Assembly: GCF_014287475.1 (NCBI RefSeq)
Contig: NZ_JACOPF010000001.1
Location: 496,001-560,000 of the forward strand
Length of the DNA: 64,000 nt
Reading direction: 5' to 3'
From: Mediterraneibacter hominis
GTDB taxonomy: Bacteria > Bacillota > Clostridia > Lachnospirales > Lachnospiraceae
This document shows positions 1 through 8,346 of this stretch, in pieces. Made by a program: the position numbers and the translations under genes. The notes under the pieces were generated by a model, which did no database searches, was not told the DNA's origin, and worked only from the letters and a program-made list of their open reading frames with translations. Position 1 is the first letter of the stretch, and each line of letters begins with the position of its first letter.

Positions 1-1152
1 TTGCGCAATATTGTAGTAGGGCTTGGAAATAAAATGGACGGTATGGTAAGAGAAGACCATTTCGTTATTACAGTCGCTTCTGAAATTATGGCGATTTTAT
101 GCCTGGCAGAAAATTTGCAGGATTTAAAAAAGCGTCTGGGAAGAATTATTGTGGCATATAATTTTGACGGAGAGCCTGTTACTGCGGAAGATTTACAGGC
201 AACGGGAGCGATGACAGCGCTTTTAAAGGATGCAATAAAACCAAATCTTATACAGACATTAGAACATACGCCTGCTCTCGTACATGGCGGGCCTTTTGCC
301 AATATTGCCCATGGATGCAACAGTGTGCGCGCAACGAGAATGGCTATGAAATTAAGTGATATTACAATTACAGAGGCGGGGTTCGGCGCGGACTTAGGGG
401 CGGAGAAGTTTTTGGACATTAAATGCCGTATGGCAGGCCTGAAGCCGGATGCGGTCGTCTTAGTTGCAACGGTGAGGGCGTTAAAGTATAACGGGGGGAT
501 AAAAAAGGAAGAGCTGGCAAAAGAGAACCTGGAGGCTCTGGAAAAGGGGATTGTAAACTTAGAAAAACATATAGAAAATATGCAGAAATATGGTGTGCCT
601 ATTATTGTCACACTGAATTCCTTTGTTACAGATACAAAAGCAGAACATGAATTTGTCCGTAGATTTTGTGAAGAAAAGGGGTGTCAGTTCGCGTTGTCAG
701 AAGTGTGGGAAAAAGGCGGAGAAGGCGGCATTGCACTGGCGGAAAAAGTGCTGGATACGTTAGAACACAAAGAAAGCAACTTCCATACACTTTATCCAGA
801 TGAAATGTCTCTGGAAGATAAAATTGAAACAATTGCAAAAGAGATTTACGGAGCAGCAAATGTGCTCTATGAGCCGGCAGCAAAAAAGCAGCTTGCGAAG
901 ATTGCTTCTTTGGGATTTGATACATTTCCTGTCTGTATGGCAAAGAATCAATATTCTTTATCAGATGATGCGAACAGACTTGGGCGCCCTGAAAATTTTG
1001 ACCTCCATATCAGAGAGGTATACGTAAATGCAGGAGCAGGATTTGTCGTTGCTCTGACGGGTGCGATTATGACCATGCCGGGACTTCCGAAAGTGCCGGC
1101 AGCAAATGGAATTGATGTAACTGAAGACGGAAAAATCACAGGTTTGTTTTAA
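1..1152 (+). CDS. fhs: Formate-tetrahydrofolate ligase, C-terminal part (5' end outside window)
   Basis: ATP-dependent ligation of formate to tetrahydrofolate, giving 10-formyl-THF in the cytoplasmic one-carbon pathway. The frame is open from base 1, and the first codon is an internal TTG rather than a true start. About 383 residues remain of a family that usually has about 555, so the N-terminal P-loop part lies upstream. Conserved blocks are visible: an early [18 protein letters not shown] stretch, [16 protein letters not shown] at about residue 93, and [13 protein letters not shown] at about 125. The stop is 12 bases before folD and a GGAG ribosome site sits between them, so the two enzymes, which act in sequence on folate, form an operon. 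The assignment is firm. Confidence 0.97.
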   Translation: MRNIVVGLGNKMDGMVREDHFVITVASEIMAILCLAENLQDLKKRLGRIIVAYNFDGEPVTAEDLQATGAMTALLKDAIKPNLIQTLEHTPALVHGGPFANIAHGCNSVRATRMAMKLSDITITEAGFGADLGAEKFLDIKCRMAGLKPDAVVLVATVRALKYNGGIKKEELAKENLEALEKGIVNLEKHIENMQKYGVPIIVTLNSFVTDTKAEHEFVRRFCEEKGCQFALSEVWEKGGEGGIALAEKVLDTLEHKESNFHTLYPDEMSLEDKIETIAKEIYGAANVLYEPAAKKQLAKIASLGFDTFPVCMAKNQYSLSDDANRLGRPENFDLHIREVYVNAGAGFVVALTGAIMTMPGLPKVPAANGIDVTEDGKITGLF

Positions 1153-1164
1153 AAGGAGAGGCCG

Positions 1165-2004
1165 ATGGCAGTATTAATTGACGGAAAGAAAATTTCAAAA
1201 GAGATAAAAGAGGAGTTAAAAGAGGAAGTAAAATGTCTGAAAGAAGAAGGGAAAAATATCTGTCTGGCAGTCGTGCAGGTGGGAGAGGATCCTGCTTCTA
1301 CCGTATATGTAAATAATAAGAAAAAGGCATGTGCTTATATAGGGATTGAGTCACAGTCCTATGAATTGCTTGCAAGTACGACAGAGGAAGAATTAGTAGA
1401 TCTTGTGAAAAGATTGAATGACTCTCCGGAAGTGAACGGGATTCTTGTGCAGCTGCCGCTTCCCAAGCACATCAATGAGGACAGGATCATACAGGCAATT
1501 TCTCCCGAAAAGGATGTAGATGGTTTTCATCCGGAAAGCGTGGGCAGGCTCTGGATCGGAGAAAAGGGATTTTTATCCTGTACACCGGCAGGAATTATAC
1601 AGCTTTTGAAACGTTCTGGTATTTCTATAGAAGGAAAGGAATGTGTGATTGTCGGAAGAAGCAATATAGTGGGGAAGCCAATGGCAGCGCTGCTCTTAAG
1701 AGAAAATGGAACTGTGACGGTTGCACATTCCCGTACAAAGGAATTACAGAAAATTACAAAAAGAGCAGATATTCTGATTGTTGCCATAGGGAAAAGACAG
1801 TTTATCACGTCAGAATATATAAAAGAGGGGGCAGTGGTAATTGATGTCGGAATGCACAGAGATGCACAGAACCGTTTATGCGGGGATGTCGATTTTGCAG
1901 ATGTAGAACCTAAGGCATCTGCAATTACTCCTGTTCCAGGAGGAGTAGGACCGATGACAATTGCCATGTTGATGAATAACTGTGTAGAAACAGCACGCAG
2001 GTAG
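1165..2004 (+). CDS. folD: Bifunctional methylenetetrahydrofolate dehydrogenase/cyclohydrolase FolD
   Basis: Interconverts methylene-, methenyl- and 10-formyl-THF using NADP; cytoplasmic. The 279-residue length is typical. Visible signatures are the substrate-site block YVNNKKKACAYIGI, GILVQLPLPKHI, the SPEKDVDGFHP motif near residue 118, VIVGRSNIVGKPMA in the Rossmann domain, and the C-terminal TPVPGGVGPMTIAML. The ATG follows AAAAGGAGAGG at good spacing. It lies directly behind fhs and 11 bases ahead of the zinc-ribbon/TPR gene, so all three are probably co-transcribed. No lesions are seen. Confidence 0.97.
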   Translation: MAVLIDGKKISKEIKEELKEEVKCLKEEGKNICLAVVQVGEDPASTVYVNNKKKACAYIGIESQSYELLASTTEEELVDLVKRLNDSPEVNGILVQLPLPKHINEDRIIQAISPEKDVDGFHPESVGRLWIGEKGFLSCTPAGIIQLLKRSGISIEGKECVIVGRSNIVGKPMAALLLRENGTVTVAHSRTKELQKITKRADILIVAIGKRQFITSEYIKEGAVVIDVGMHRDAQNRLCGDVDFADVEPKASAITPVPGGVGPMTIAMLMNNCVETARR

Positions 2005-2015
2005 GGGGAAGTACT

Positions 2016-3467
2016 ATGAGATGCAGGCATTGTGGAGCTGTATTTTCGGATGAAGAGCTGATCTGTCCAAAATGTGGTACGCAAATTCAGATTGTGCCGG
2101 ATTATAATCCTCTGGAGGATGTCCTCGCGCAGCAGGTGAAAGGCTCTGTAGAGGACGCCACGCGGCCAATTGGGACAAAAGATCTGCGTAAGATACGAAA
2201 AGAAGAAACAATAGAATATGGAAATTCCACACGTGTCCTAAGTCAGGGAGAGCTTGACAGAATCAGGGGAAGCAAAAGAGGGCAGTACCAGGCACGACAG
2301 GAAAACTTAGCGCAGAGAAGAGACACTGGAAATACGCAGCAAGGCAGAGGAACCGGACGTATGAGACAGGAACGTGAAACTGGGAGTATGCGTACGAAAA
2401 GAAATACTGGAACCATGCGGCAGAATACAGAGAATATGCGTCAAAACAAACAGGGAACATCCAACATAAGGGCAAATACAGGTATGATCCGGAAAAGCCC
2501 CGAAGCAAGGCGCAGACAACAACAGGCAAAAAGAAAACAGGCGGCAAAAAAGAGAATGCAGAAAATTCTTATTGCTTGTCTTGTATTTGTGATATTACTT
2601 GGAATAGCAGGTTTTCTGCTTTACCGCAATTCCTATACGGGGATTGTAAACCAGGGATACCAGGCGCTTAAAACCAGTGAGTATAGTTCGGCGGAAAGCC
2701 TTTTTAATCGTGCAATTGCAAGAAGCCCCGGAAAACCGGAAGCCTATACAGGATTGGCTGAAGTATATATGCAGCAGGAAGATTTAGAGATGGCTGAGGA
2801 AGTCTTTTTGGCAGCATTGGAAACGCAGCCTTCCAATGCAGATATTTATGAGGCTGCAATCCAGTTTTATATGGATACGGAACAACTGGAAAAGATTTCA
2901 GAGCTTTTGCAAGGATGTGAGGATGAAAGTGTACTGTCAAAAGTAAAGGCGTATGTCTCAAATGCACCGGTATTTACCCCAGAGGAGGGAAATTATGAGG
3001 AAGTACAGCAGGTGTCTCTTGAAGCGAAAGGAAGTACAATTTATTATACAGTTGACGGATCCGAACCGACTACTTCAAGCACGCAGTATACAGAGCCGAT
3101 TTTATTAAAAGAAGGAGAAACACAGATACAGGCATTTGCGGTAAATAAAAAAGGAATTCCAAGTGTTGTTGTTTCAAAAACCTACAGTGTGCAGATTCCA
3201 ATTGCGGATGCGCCGTCTGTTAACCCATCTACAGGAACGTATAATTCTGCAACACAGATCACTGTAAATGTACCGGAGGGGTATACGGCATATTATACAA
3301 TGGATGGGACAGAACCCACTACAGCGTCTACACAGTACACAGGGCCGGTGGATATGCCGGAAGTAGCAGTCGGTGAATGGACAACATTTAAAGCGATTCT
3401 TGTAAATAACAACAATGGAAAGACAACGCAGGTTACAACAAAGCGCTACAGTTTGAATCTGGAGTAA
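2016..3467 (+). CDS. Zinc-ribbon, single-pass membrane protein with TPRs and two chitobiase/FN3-associated repeats
   Basis: Unnamed protein of 483 residues. Residues 3-20 hold a CxxC-x10-CxxC zinc ribbon. Residues about 86-180 are a basic low-complexity linker with repeated TG-x-MR units. A membrane helix covers about 184-203, followed by TPR-like helices (about 208-310) and two copies of a CHB_HEX_C/Fn3_assoc module with YYTVDGSEPTT and YYTMDGTEPTT cores. The ribbon should face the cytoplasm and the TPR and beta modules the outside. The domain set suggests a surface or envelope scaffold, but the function is unknown. The stop codon lies inside the left arm of the large palindrome at 3464-3551. 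It follows folD by 11 bases, probably in the same transcript. Confidence 0.85.
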   Translation: MRCRHCGAVFSDEELICPKCGTQIQIVPDYNPLEDVLAQQVKGSVEDATRPIGTKDLRKIRKEETIEYGNSTRVLSQGELDRIRGSKRGQYQARQENLAQRRDTGNTQQGRGTGRMRQERETGSMRTKRNTGTMRQNTENMRQNKQGTSNIRANTGMIRKSPEARRRQQQAKRKQAAKKRMQKILIACLVFVILLGIAGFLLYRNSYTGIVNQGYQALKTSEYSSAESLFNRAIARSPGKPEAYTGLAEVYMQQEDLEMAEEVFLAALETQPSNADIYEAAIQFYMDTEQLEKISELLQGCEDESVLSKVKAYVSNAPVFTPEEGNYEEVQQVSLEAKGSTIYYTVDGSEPTTSSTQYTEPILLKEGETQIQAFAVNKKGIPSVVVSKTYSVQIPIADAPSVNPSTGTYNSATQITVNVPEGYTAYYTMDGTEPTTASTQYTGPVDMPEVAVGEWTTFKAILVNNNNGKTTQVTTKRYSLNLE

Positions 3468-3551
3468 CGGTTCAGCCATACAGTGTGCGGGAAACATAAA
3501 ACATGCAAGCATGTTTTATGTTTCCCGCACACTGTATGGCTGAACTGTTAC
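3464..3551. repeat. 88-bp near-perfect palindrome, short copy of a dispersed repeat
   Basis: Two 43-base arms surround a 2-base centre (3507-3508). The only mismatch, G3469 opposite T3546, would be a G-U pair in RNA. The left arm starts inside the stop codon of the preceding gene. The segment 3498-3551 matches 18763-18816 at 52 of 54 bases, and the outer end GTAAC-GTTCAGCC also recurs there. The transcribed hairpin could stop or stabilise mRNA, but no long T-run follows it. It is best described as a REP- or MITE-like element; the family is not identified. Confidence 0.9.
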
Positions 3552-3571
3552 TTAAAATTTTATAAAAAGTC

Positions 3572-3600
3572 TTGCGCAACTTCAAGGGCGGTGTTATAAT
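3572..3600 (+). promoter_or_regulatory. Sigma-A-type promoter for the iron alcohol dehydrogenase
   Basis: TTGCGC at 3572-3577 and a perfect TATAAT at 3595-3600 are separated by 17 bases. Transcription should begin near 3607, leaving a leader of about 36 bases before the ATG at 3644. The promoter lies just after the large palindrome, so the gene is separate from the fhs-folD unit. Confidence 0.75.
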
Positions 3601-3643
3601 ACAATTGTTAAAAAAATAACATAAGCAAAAGGAGATGCAGATT

Positions 3644-4825
3644 ATGAGCAGATTTTGTTTACCAAGAGACATCTATCACGGAAAAGGATGTCTGGAAGAA
3701 CTGAAAAATTTGAAAGGAAAAAAGGCAATCTTAGTAGTGGGCGGCGGTTCTATGAAACGTCAGGGCTTTCTTGACAGAGCCGTTAATTATCTGAAAGAGG
3801 CTGGAATGGAAGTTCAGGTATTTGAAGGTGTTGAACCAGATCCATCTGTAGAGACAGTTATGAAAGGTGCTGAAGCGATGCGTGCGTTTGAACCGGATTG
3901 GATTGTTTCTATGGGAGGCGGTTCACCGATCGACGCAGCAAAAGCAATGTGGGCATTTTATGAATATCCAGATGTGACATTCGAACAGCTTTGTGTGCCG
4001 TTTGGTTTCCCAGAATTAAGACAGAAAGCAAAATTTGCGGCAATTCCTTCCACATCAGGAACAGCTACAGAAGTAACAGCATTTTCTGTTATCACGAACT
4101 ATGAAACAGGTGTAAAATATCCTTTAGCAGACTTTAACATTACACCAGATGTTGCGATTGTGGATCCAGATCTTGTTTCAGGACTTCCTGTAAAACAGGT
4201 TGCATACACAGGTATGGATGCACTGACACATGCAATTGAAGCTTACGTTTCAACACTGAACGGACCGTTTACAGATCCACTTGCTTTGCAGGCGATTGAA
4301 ATGGTTCTGGATTATCTGCCGGCTTCTTATAACTGCGATATGGCAGCCAGAGAGCAGATGCATTATGCACAGTGTCTGGCAGGAATGGCATTTTCAAATG
4401 CACTGCTCGGAATTGTTCATTCTATGGCACATAAGACAGGTGCTGCATTCTCAACAGGACATATTCCACATGGATGTGCAAATGCAATTTATCTTCCTTA
4501 TGTTATCAAATATAATGCAAAAGACCCGATAGCAGCAAAACGTTATGCAGAAATCGCACGTAGAATGGGACTTCCTGGAACATCAGAAAAAGCGCTGATT
4601 AACAGTCTTGTAGCAAAGATTGATGAATTCAATGTAAAACTGAATATTCCAAAGACTCTGAAAGATTTCGGAATCAATGAAGAAGAATTTAAAGAGAAAA
4701 TTGCTAAAATTGCAGAATTAGCAGTAGGGGATGCCTGTACAGGTTCCAACCCGCGTGAAATTGATCCCGCAACAATGGAAAAACTGTTTACATGTACATA
4801 CTACGGAACAGAGGTTGACTTCTAA
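3644..4825 (+). CDS. Iron-containing (class III) alcohol dehydrogenase
   Basis: NAD(P)H-dependent interconversion of alcohols and aldehydes in the cytoplasm; the family includes clostridial butanol and ethanol dehydrogenases. The 393-residue length is normal. GGGSPIDAAKAMW near residue 94 binds the dinucleotide. Metal-ligand regions are seen in DALTHAIEAYVS and in the histidine-rich HSMAHKTGAAFSTGHIPHG block. The ATG at 3644 is preferred over the one at 3635 because AAAAGGAG (3627-3634) is correctly spaced only for 3644. It has its own promoter and a hairpin after the stop. Substrate cannot be read from the sequence; it may dispose of reducing power next to the nfnAB pair. Confidence 0.93.
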   Translation: MSRFCLPRDIYHGKGCLEELKNLKGKKAILVVGGGSMKRQGFLDRAVNYLKEAGMEVQVFEGVEPDPSVETVMKGAEAMRAFEPDWIVSMGGGSPIDAAKAMWAFYEYPDVTFEQLCVPFGFPELRQKAKFAAIPSTSGTATEVTAFSVITNYETGVKYPLADFNITPDVAIVDPDLVSGLPVKQVAYTGMDALTHAIEAYVSTLNGPFTDPLALQAIEMVLDYLPASYNCDMAAREQMHYAQCLAGMAFSNALLGIVHSMAHKTGAAFSTGHIPHGCANAIYLPYVIKYNAKDPIAAKRYAEIARRMGLPGTSEKALINSLVAKIDEFNVKLNIPKTLKDFGINEEEFKEKIAKIAELAVGDACTGSNPREIDPATMEKLFTCTYYGTEVDF

Positions 4826-4840
4826 GAGGAAGAATACATT

Positions 4841-4874
4841 CAGGGACAGGCGCAAGAGATTGTGTCTGTCCCTG
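4841..4874 (+). terminator. Hairpin after the alcohol dehydrogenase gene
   Basis: CAGGGACAG and CTGTCCCTG pair perfectly. G-U pairs extend the stem to about 14 bp with a small loop. Only TTGTGTGT follows instead of a clean T-run, so it may terminate weakly or mainly protect the 3' end. Confidence 0.55.
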
Positions 4875-4900
4875 TTGTGTGTACAGGCATGAAAGAATAC

Positions 4901-4929
4901 TTGCCTTTCCACAGCAAATAGCGTATTAT
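4901..4929 (+). promoter_or_regulatory. Promoter for nfnAB
   Basis: TTGCCT at 4901-4906 and TATTAT at 4924-4929 have a 17-base spacer, 34 bases ahead of the chosen ATG at 4963. Confidence 0.6.
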
Positions 4930-4962
4930 AGGGAAAGGGTGATTTTAACAAGGAGGAAGAAC

Positions 4963-5850
4963 ATGTATAAGATATTAAAAGCTGAAAAACTGGCTGATAA
5001 AATCTTTCTGATGGATGTACATGCACCGCGTGTAGCTAGTCATTGTCAGCCCGGCCAGTTTGTAATTGTAAAAATGGATGAAAAAGGAGAGCGTATTCCC
5101 CTTACAATCTGCGACTATGACAGAGAAGCAGGCACAATTACAATCGTTGTGCAGGAGGTTGGCGCTTCTACTACAAAAATGGGTGAACTAAAAGAAGGTG
5201 ACAGTTTCCGCGATTTTACAGGTCCTCTTGGATGCGCTTCAGAATTTGTTTACGAAGATATGGAGTCACTGAAGAAGAAAAAAATGCTGTTTGTCGCGGG
5301 CGGCGTCGGAGCAGCTCCTGTATATCCGCAGGTAAAATGGCTGCATGAGCATGGAATTGATGCAGATGTAATTGTTGGTTCCAAAACAAAAGATATGTTG
5401 ATCCTGGAATCAGAAATGAAGGAAGTAGCAGGTAATTATTATCCATGTACAGACGACGGATCATATGGACATGCAGGTATGGTTACAACGATGGTAGAAG
5501 AGCTGGTAAACGAAGGAAAGCATTATGATGTATGCGTAGCCATTGGCCCTATGATTATGATGAAGTTCGTATGTCTGCTGACGAAAAAGCTGGAGATTCC
5601 TACAATTGTCAGCATGAATCCGATTATGGTAGATGGAACCGGAATGTGCGGAGCCTGTCGTCTTCAGGTAGGCGATGAAATCAAATTTGCCTGTGTAGAC
5701 GGTCCGGAATTCGACGGACATCTGGTAGACTTTGACCAGGCGATGAAGAGAAGCCAGATGTACAAGACAAAAGAAGGACGCGCGATGCTGAAGCTTCAGG
5801 AAGGTGACACACATCACGGCGGCTGTGGACATTGTGGAGGTGACAACTAA
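4963..5850 (+). CDS. nfnA: NfnA-like ferredoxin-NADP(+) oxidoreductase small subunit (FAD, [2Fe-2S])
   Basis: A 295-residue sulfide/dihydroorotate-dehydrogenase-like FAD/NAD protein. Paired with the next gene it matches NfnAB, which couples NADH and reduced ferredoxin to NADP reduction by electron bifurcation. The FAD region contains IPLTICDYDREAG. A nucleotide-binding AGGVGAAPVYPQ stretch follows. Four cysteines in MCGACR and the FAC segment about 12 residues later are placed for a [2Fe-2S] cluster. The C-terminus HHGGCGHCGG adds further Cys and His. The ATG at 4963 follows AAGGAGGAAG; the upstream start at 4879 lacks one. The stop overlaps the next start as TAATG. Ortholog identity is inferred from the pair. 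Confidence 0.85.
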   Translation: MYKILKAEKLADKIFLMDVHAPRVASHCQPGQFVIVKMDEKGERIPLTICDYDREAGTITIVVQEVGASTTKMGELKEGDSFRDFTGPLGCASEFVYEDMESLKKKKMLFVAGGVGAAPVYPQVKWLHEHGIDADVIVGSKTKDMLILESEMKEVAGNYYPCTDDGSYGHAGMVTTMVEELVNEGKHYDVCVAIGPMIMMKFVCLLTKKLEIPTIVSMNPIMVDGTGMCGACRLQVGDEIKFACVDGPEFDGHLVDFDQAMKRSQMYKTKEGRAMLKLQEGDTHHGGCGHCGGDN

Positions 5851-7244
5851 TGGGAAATGTAATGAAGAAGGTGCCTGTAAGAGAACAGGATCCAAAAGAG
5901 CGTGCAGCAAACTTTGAAGAAGTTTGTCTTGGATATAATCAGGAAGAAGCAGTGGAAGAGGCGGCAAGATGCCTAAACTGCAAGAATGCAAAATGTGTGC
6001 AGGGCTGTCCTGTTGCGATTGACATTCCTGGATTTATACATGAAGTAAAGGAAGGCAATATTGAAGAAGCATATAAGGTGATTGGAAAATCTTCTGCTCT
6101 GCCGGCTATCTGTGGCCGTGTGTGTCCGCAGGAATCGCAGTGCGAGGGAAAATGTATCCGCGGTATCAAGGGAGAGCCTGTATCTATCGGTAAATTGGAG
6201 AGATTTGTCGCTGACTATGCTCTGGAACATGATATAAAACCAGTAGGAGCAGAGAAAAAGAATGGGCATAAGGTAGCTGTAATTGGTTCCGGCCCTTCGG
6301 GACTTACCTGTGCCGGTGATCTGGCAAAGCTGGGCTATGATGTGACAGTATTCGAGGCTCTTCACGAATTGGGGGGCGTTCTTGTATATGGAATTCCAGA
6401 ATTCCGTCTTCCCAAACAGAAGGTAGTGGCAAAAGAGATCGAAAAGGTAAAAGAGTTAGGCGTAAAATTTGAAACCAATGTAGTGATCGGAAAGTCTACT
6501 ACGATTGATCAGTTGATGGAGGAAGAAGGCTTTGAGGCAGTATTTATCGGTTCTGGGGCAGGACTTCCGATGTTTATGGGAATTCCGGGAGAAAATGCAA
6601 ATGAAGTATTTTCTGCAAATGAATATCTGACGAGAAGCAACTTAATGAAAGCATTCGACGACTCTTATGATACACCAATTGCAGCCGGAAAGAAGGTTGC
6701 GGTAGTCGGCGGTGGAAATGTGGCTATGGATGCGGCCAGAACAGCGCTGCGTCTTGGCGCTGAAGTGCATGTTGTATACAGGAGAAGTGAAGCAGAGCTT
6801 CCGGCAAGGGTAGAGGAAGTGCATCATGCGAAGGAAGAAGGAGTTATCTTTGATCTCCTTACAAATCCAAAGAAGATCAATGTAGATGATAATGGAAACA
6901 TTACAAGTATGACGGTTATCAAAATGGAATTGGGAGAACCGGATGCCTCTGGAAGAAGACGTCCTGTTGAAATCCCTGGATCCGAGTATGATATTGAGGT
7001 AGATACAGTCATTATGTCGCTTGGTACTTCACCAAACCCACTGATTTCTTCTACCACAAAAGGGCTGGATACAAACCGTAGAAAATGTATTGTTGCAGAT
7101 GAAGATAACGGGCAGACATCTAAGGAAGGCGTATTTGCAGGCGGCGACGCCGTAACCGGCGCTGCCACAGTTATCCTCGCAATGGGTGCGGGAAAAGCAG
7201 GTGCGAAGGGAATTGACGAGTATTTAAAGAAAAAAGAAAAATAA
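5850..7244 (+). CDS. nfnB: NfnB-like / GltD-family NADPH oxidoreductase large subunit
   Basis: A 464-residue flavoprotein of the glutamate synthase small-subunit (GltD) family. The N-terminal 100 residues carry two cysteine clusters (CLNCKNAKCVQGCP and CGRVCPQESQCEGKC) for [4Fe-4S] centres. A FAD-binding VIGSGPSGLTCAGDLA follows at about residue 145 and a second Rossmann motif VVGGGNVAMDAART at about 283. No glutamate synthase large subunit lies nearby and the small partner is adjacent, so NfnB is likelier than GltD. Start and upstream stop overlap by one base, with GGAGGTG in the end of nfnA as ribosome site. Confidence 0.87.
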   Translation: MGNVMKKVPVREQDPKERAANFEEVCLGYNQEEAVEEAARCLNCKNAKCVQGCPVAIDIPGFIHEVKEGNIEEAYKVIGKSSALPAICGRVCPQESQCEGKCIRGIKGEPVSIGKLERFVADYALEHDIKPVGAEKKNGHKVAVIGSGPSGLTCAGDLAKLGYDVTVFEALHELGGVLVYGIPEFRLPKQKVVAKEIEKVKELGVKFETNVVIGKSTTIDQLMEEEGFEAVFIGSGAGLPMFMGIPGENANEVFSANEYLTRSNLMKAFDDSYDTPIAAGKKVAVVGGGNVAMDAARTALRLGAEVHVVYRRSEAELPARVEEVHHAKEEGVIFDLLTNPKKINVDDNGNITSMTVIKMELGEPDASGRRRPVEIPGSEYDIEVDTVIMSLGTSPNPLISSTTKGLDTNRRKCIVADEDNGQTSKEGVFAGGDAVTGAATVILAMGAGKAGAKGIDEYLKKKEK

Positions 7245-7274
7245 GAAGTAAACAGCAAAATGTAACAAAATCAA

Positions 7275-7328
7275 GCTCCGCACAGATCTGTGTCCGGTAT
7301 ATACCAGGCAAATAGACTTATGCGGAGC
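7275..7328. other. Possible structured RNA between nfnB and the C_GCAxxG_C_C gene
   Basis: An outer 8-bp stem (GCTCCGCA at 7275-7282 with TGCGGAGC at 7321-7328) encloses two small hairpins, CACA-GATC-TGTG and GGT-ATAT-ACC. The result is a three-way-junction-like fold 27 bases ahead of the next ATG. The right side is followed only by ATTTTC, so it is a poor classical terminator. It does not match a riboswitch class I recognise. Confidence 0.4.
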
Positions 7329-7354
7329 ATTTTCTGTAAGAAAGGATAAGGAAA

Positions 7355-7759
7355 ATGACAAAAAAAGAACTTGCCCTTGAAAATCACAAAAAAGGATATA
7401 ACTGTGCACAGGCAGTATTGTGTTCTTTCTGCAAAGAATTGGGAATGGAAGAGGAACAAGCATATAAGCTGGCGGAAGGGTTTGGACTTGGTATGGGTTC
7501 TATGGATACATGCGGCGCCCTGACCGGTCTGTTTATGCTGATAGGAATGAAAAACAGCGGCGGCACTGAAAATGCAGGACTGACAAAAGCGGACACTTAT
7601 AAGAAGGTGAGAGATTATGCAGATAAATTCCGCGAGAAAAATGGTTCTGTATATTGTCGTGAGCTAAAAGGAGTTGCGACAGGAAAGATTCTTTCCCCTT
7701 GTGACAAATGTATTACAGATGCTGTTACGCTGGCAGAAGTATTTTTAAATGAAAAATAA
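7355..7759 (+). CDS. C_GCAxxG_C_C family (redox-active cysteine) protein
   Basis: A 134-residue protein of the family named for its spaced cysteines. The N-terminal NCAQAVLCSF, the central GMGSMDTCGALTG and the C-terminal PCDKCI are all present. Family members are small, probably iron- or redox-associated proteins with no settled reaction. The ATG follows AAAGGATAAGGAAA. It is followed after 39 bases by the FMN-binding protein, probably in one transcript. There is no signal peptide or membrane helix. A role in electron transfer or thiol chemistry is inference. Confidence 0.85.
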   Translation: MTKKELALENHKKGYNCAQAVLCSFCKELGMEEEQAYKLAEGFGLGMGSMDTCGALTGLFMLIGMKNSGGTENAGLTKADTYKKVRDYADKFREKNGSVYCRELKGVATGKILSPCDKCITDAVTLAEVFLNEK

Positions 7760-7798
7760 GAACAAGCGCGAAAGTTGTAAAAGAGAGAAGGGAATAAA

Positions 7799-8290
7799 AT
7801 GTACCCAATGCGTCTCCATAAAAGAGAGATCCACGATATGAAAGAAATGCAGGAAATATTAAAAGAATGTAAAGTGGTTCGTATTGGCTCCTGTGACGGA
7901 CATGGAATGTTTATCGTGCCGATGAATTTCGGGTATGTGTTTTCAAAGGAAGAAAGGAAGCTAAAGCTGTATGTGCACAGTGCATGTGAAGGAAGAAAGG
8001 CGGAGGCATTCAAAAAAAATATGCAGGTTGCATTTGAAATGGACTGTACACATGCACTGATTCAGGGAGACTATACATGCAGCTACTCCTATGCGTACCG
8101 CAGCATTATGGGGAATGGAACTATACACAAAATCGAGGAAAATAAGGAAAAAATATATGGACTGAAACTTTTGATGGAAAATTTGGCTCCAGAGGCAGAA
8201 ATTCAGTTTAAGGAAGAGATGCTGCAGCGTGTTGCCGTATATCGCATTGATGTGACAGAATTTACAGGGAAAAAGCGAGAGCCAAAATAA
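7799..8290 (+). CDS. Pyridoxamine 5'-phosphate oxidase-like FMN-binding split-barrel protein (NimA-like)
   Basis: A 163-residue flavin-binding split-barrel protein. The start MYPMRLHKREIHD and the RIGSCDGHGMFIVPMNFGYVF block resemble the NimA/PNPOx subfamily, some of whose members reduce nitroimidazoles. Substrate and resistance role cannot be inferred here. Residues near HSACEGRKAEAFKKN probably touch the FMN phosphate. The ATG follows AGAGAAGGGAAT. It ends 56 bases before the convergent FKBP gene; no clear terminator is visible between them. Confidence 0.85.
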   Translation: MYPMRLHKREIHDMKEMQEILKECKVVRIGSCDGHGMFIVPMNFGYVFSKEERKLKLYVHSACEGRKAEAFKKNMQVAFEMDCTHALIQGDYTCSYSYAYRSIMGNGTIHKIEENKEKIYGLKLLMENLAPEAEIQFKEEMLQRVAVYRIDVTEFTGKKREPK

Positions 8291-8346
8291 AAAGAAGTGT
8301 ATTGTACTCCCGCTTCATCCGTTATAGAGCAGATACCGACAGCTTT

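Noticed and set aside
7799-8290. Nitroimidazole resistance gene nim
   Set aside because: The fold and start resemble NimA, but resistance cannot be inferred from family resemblance alone.
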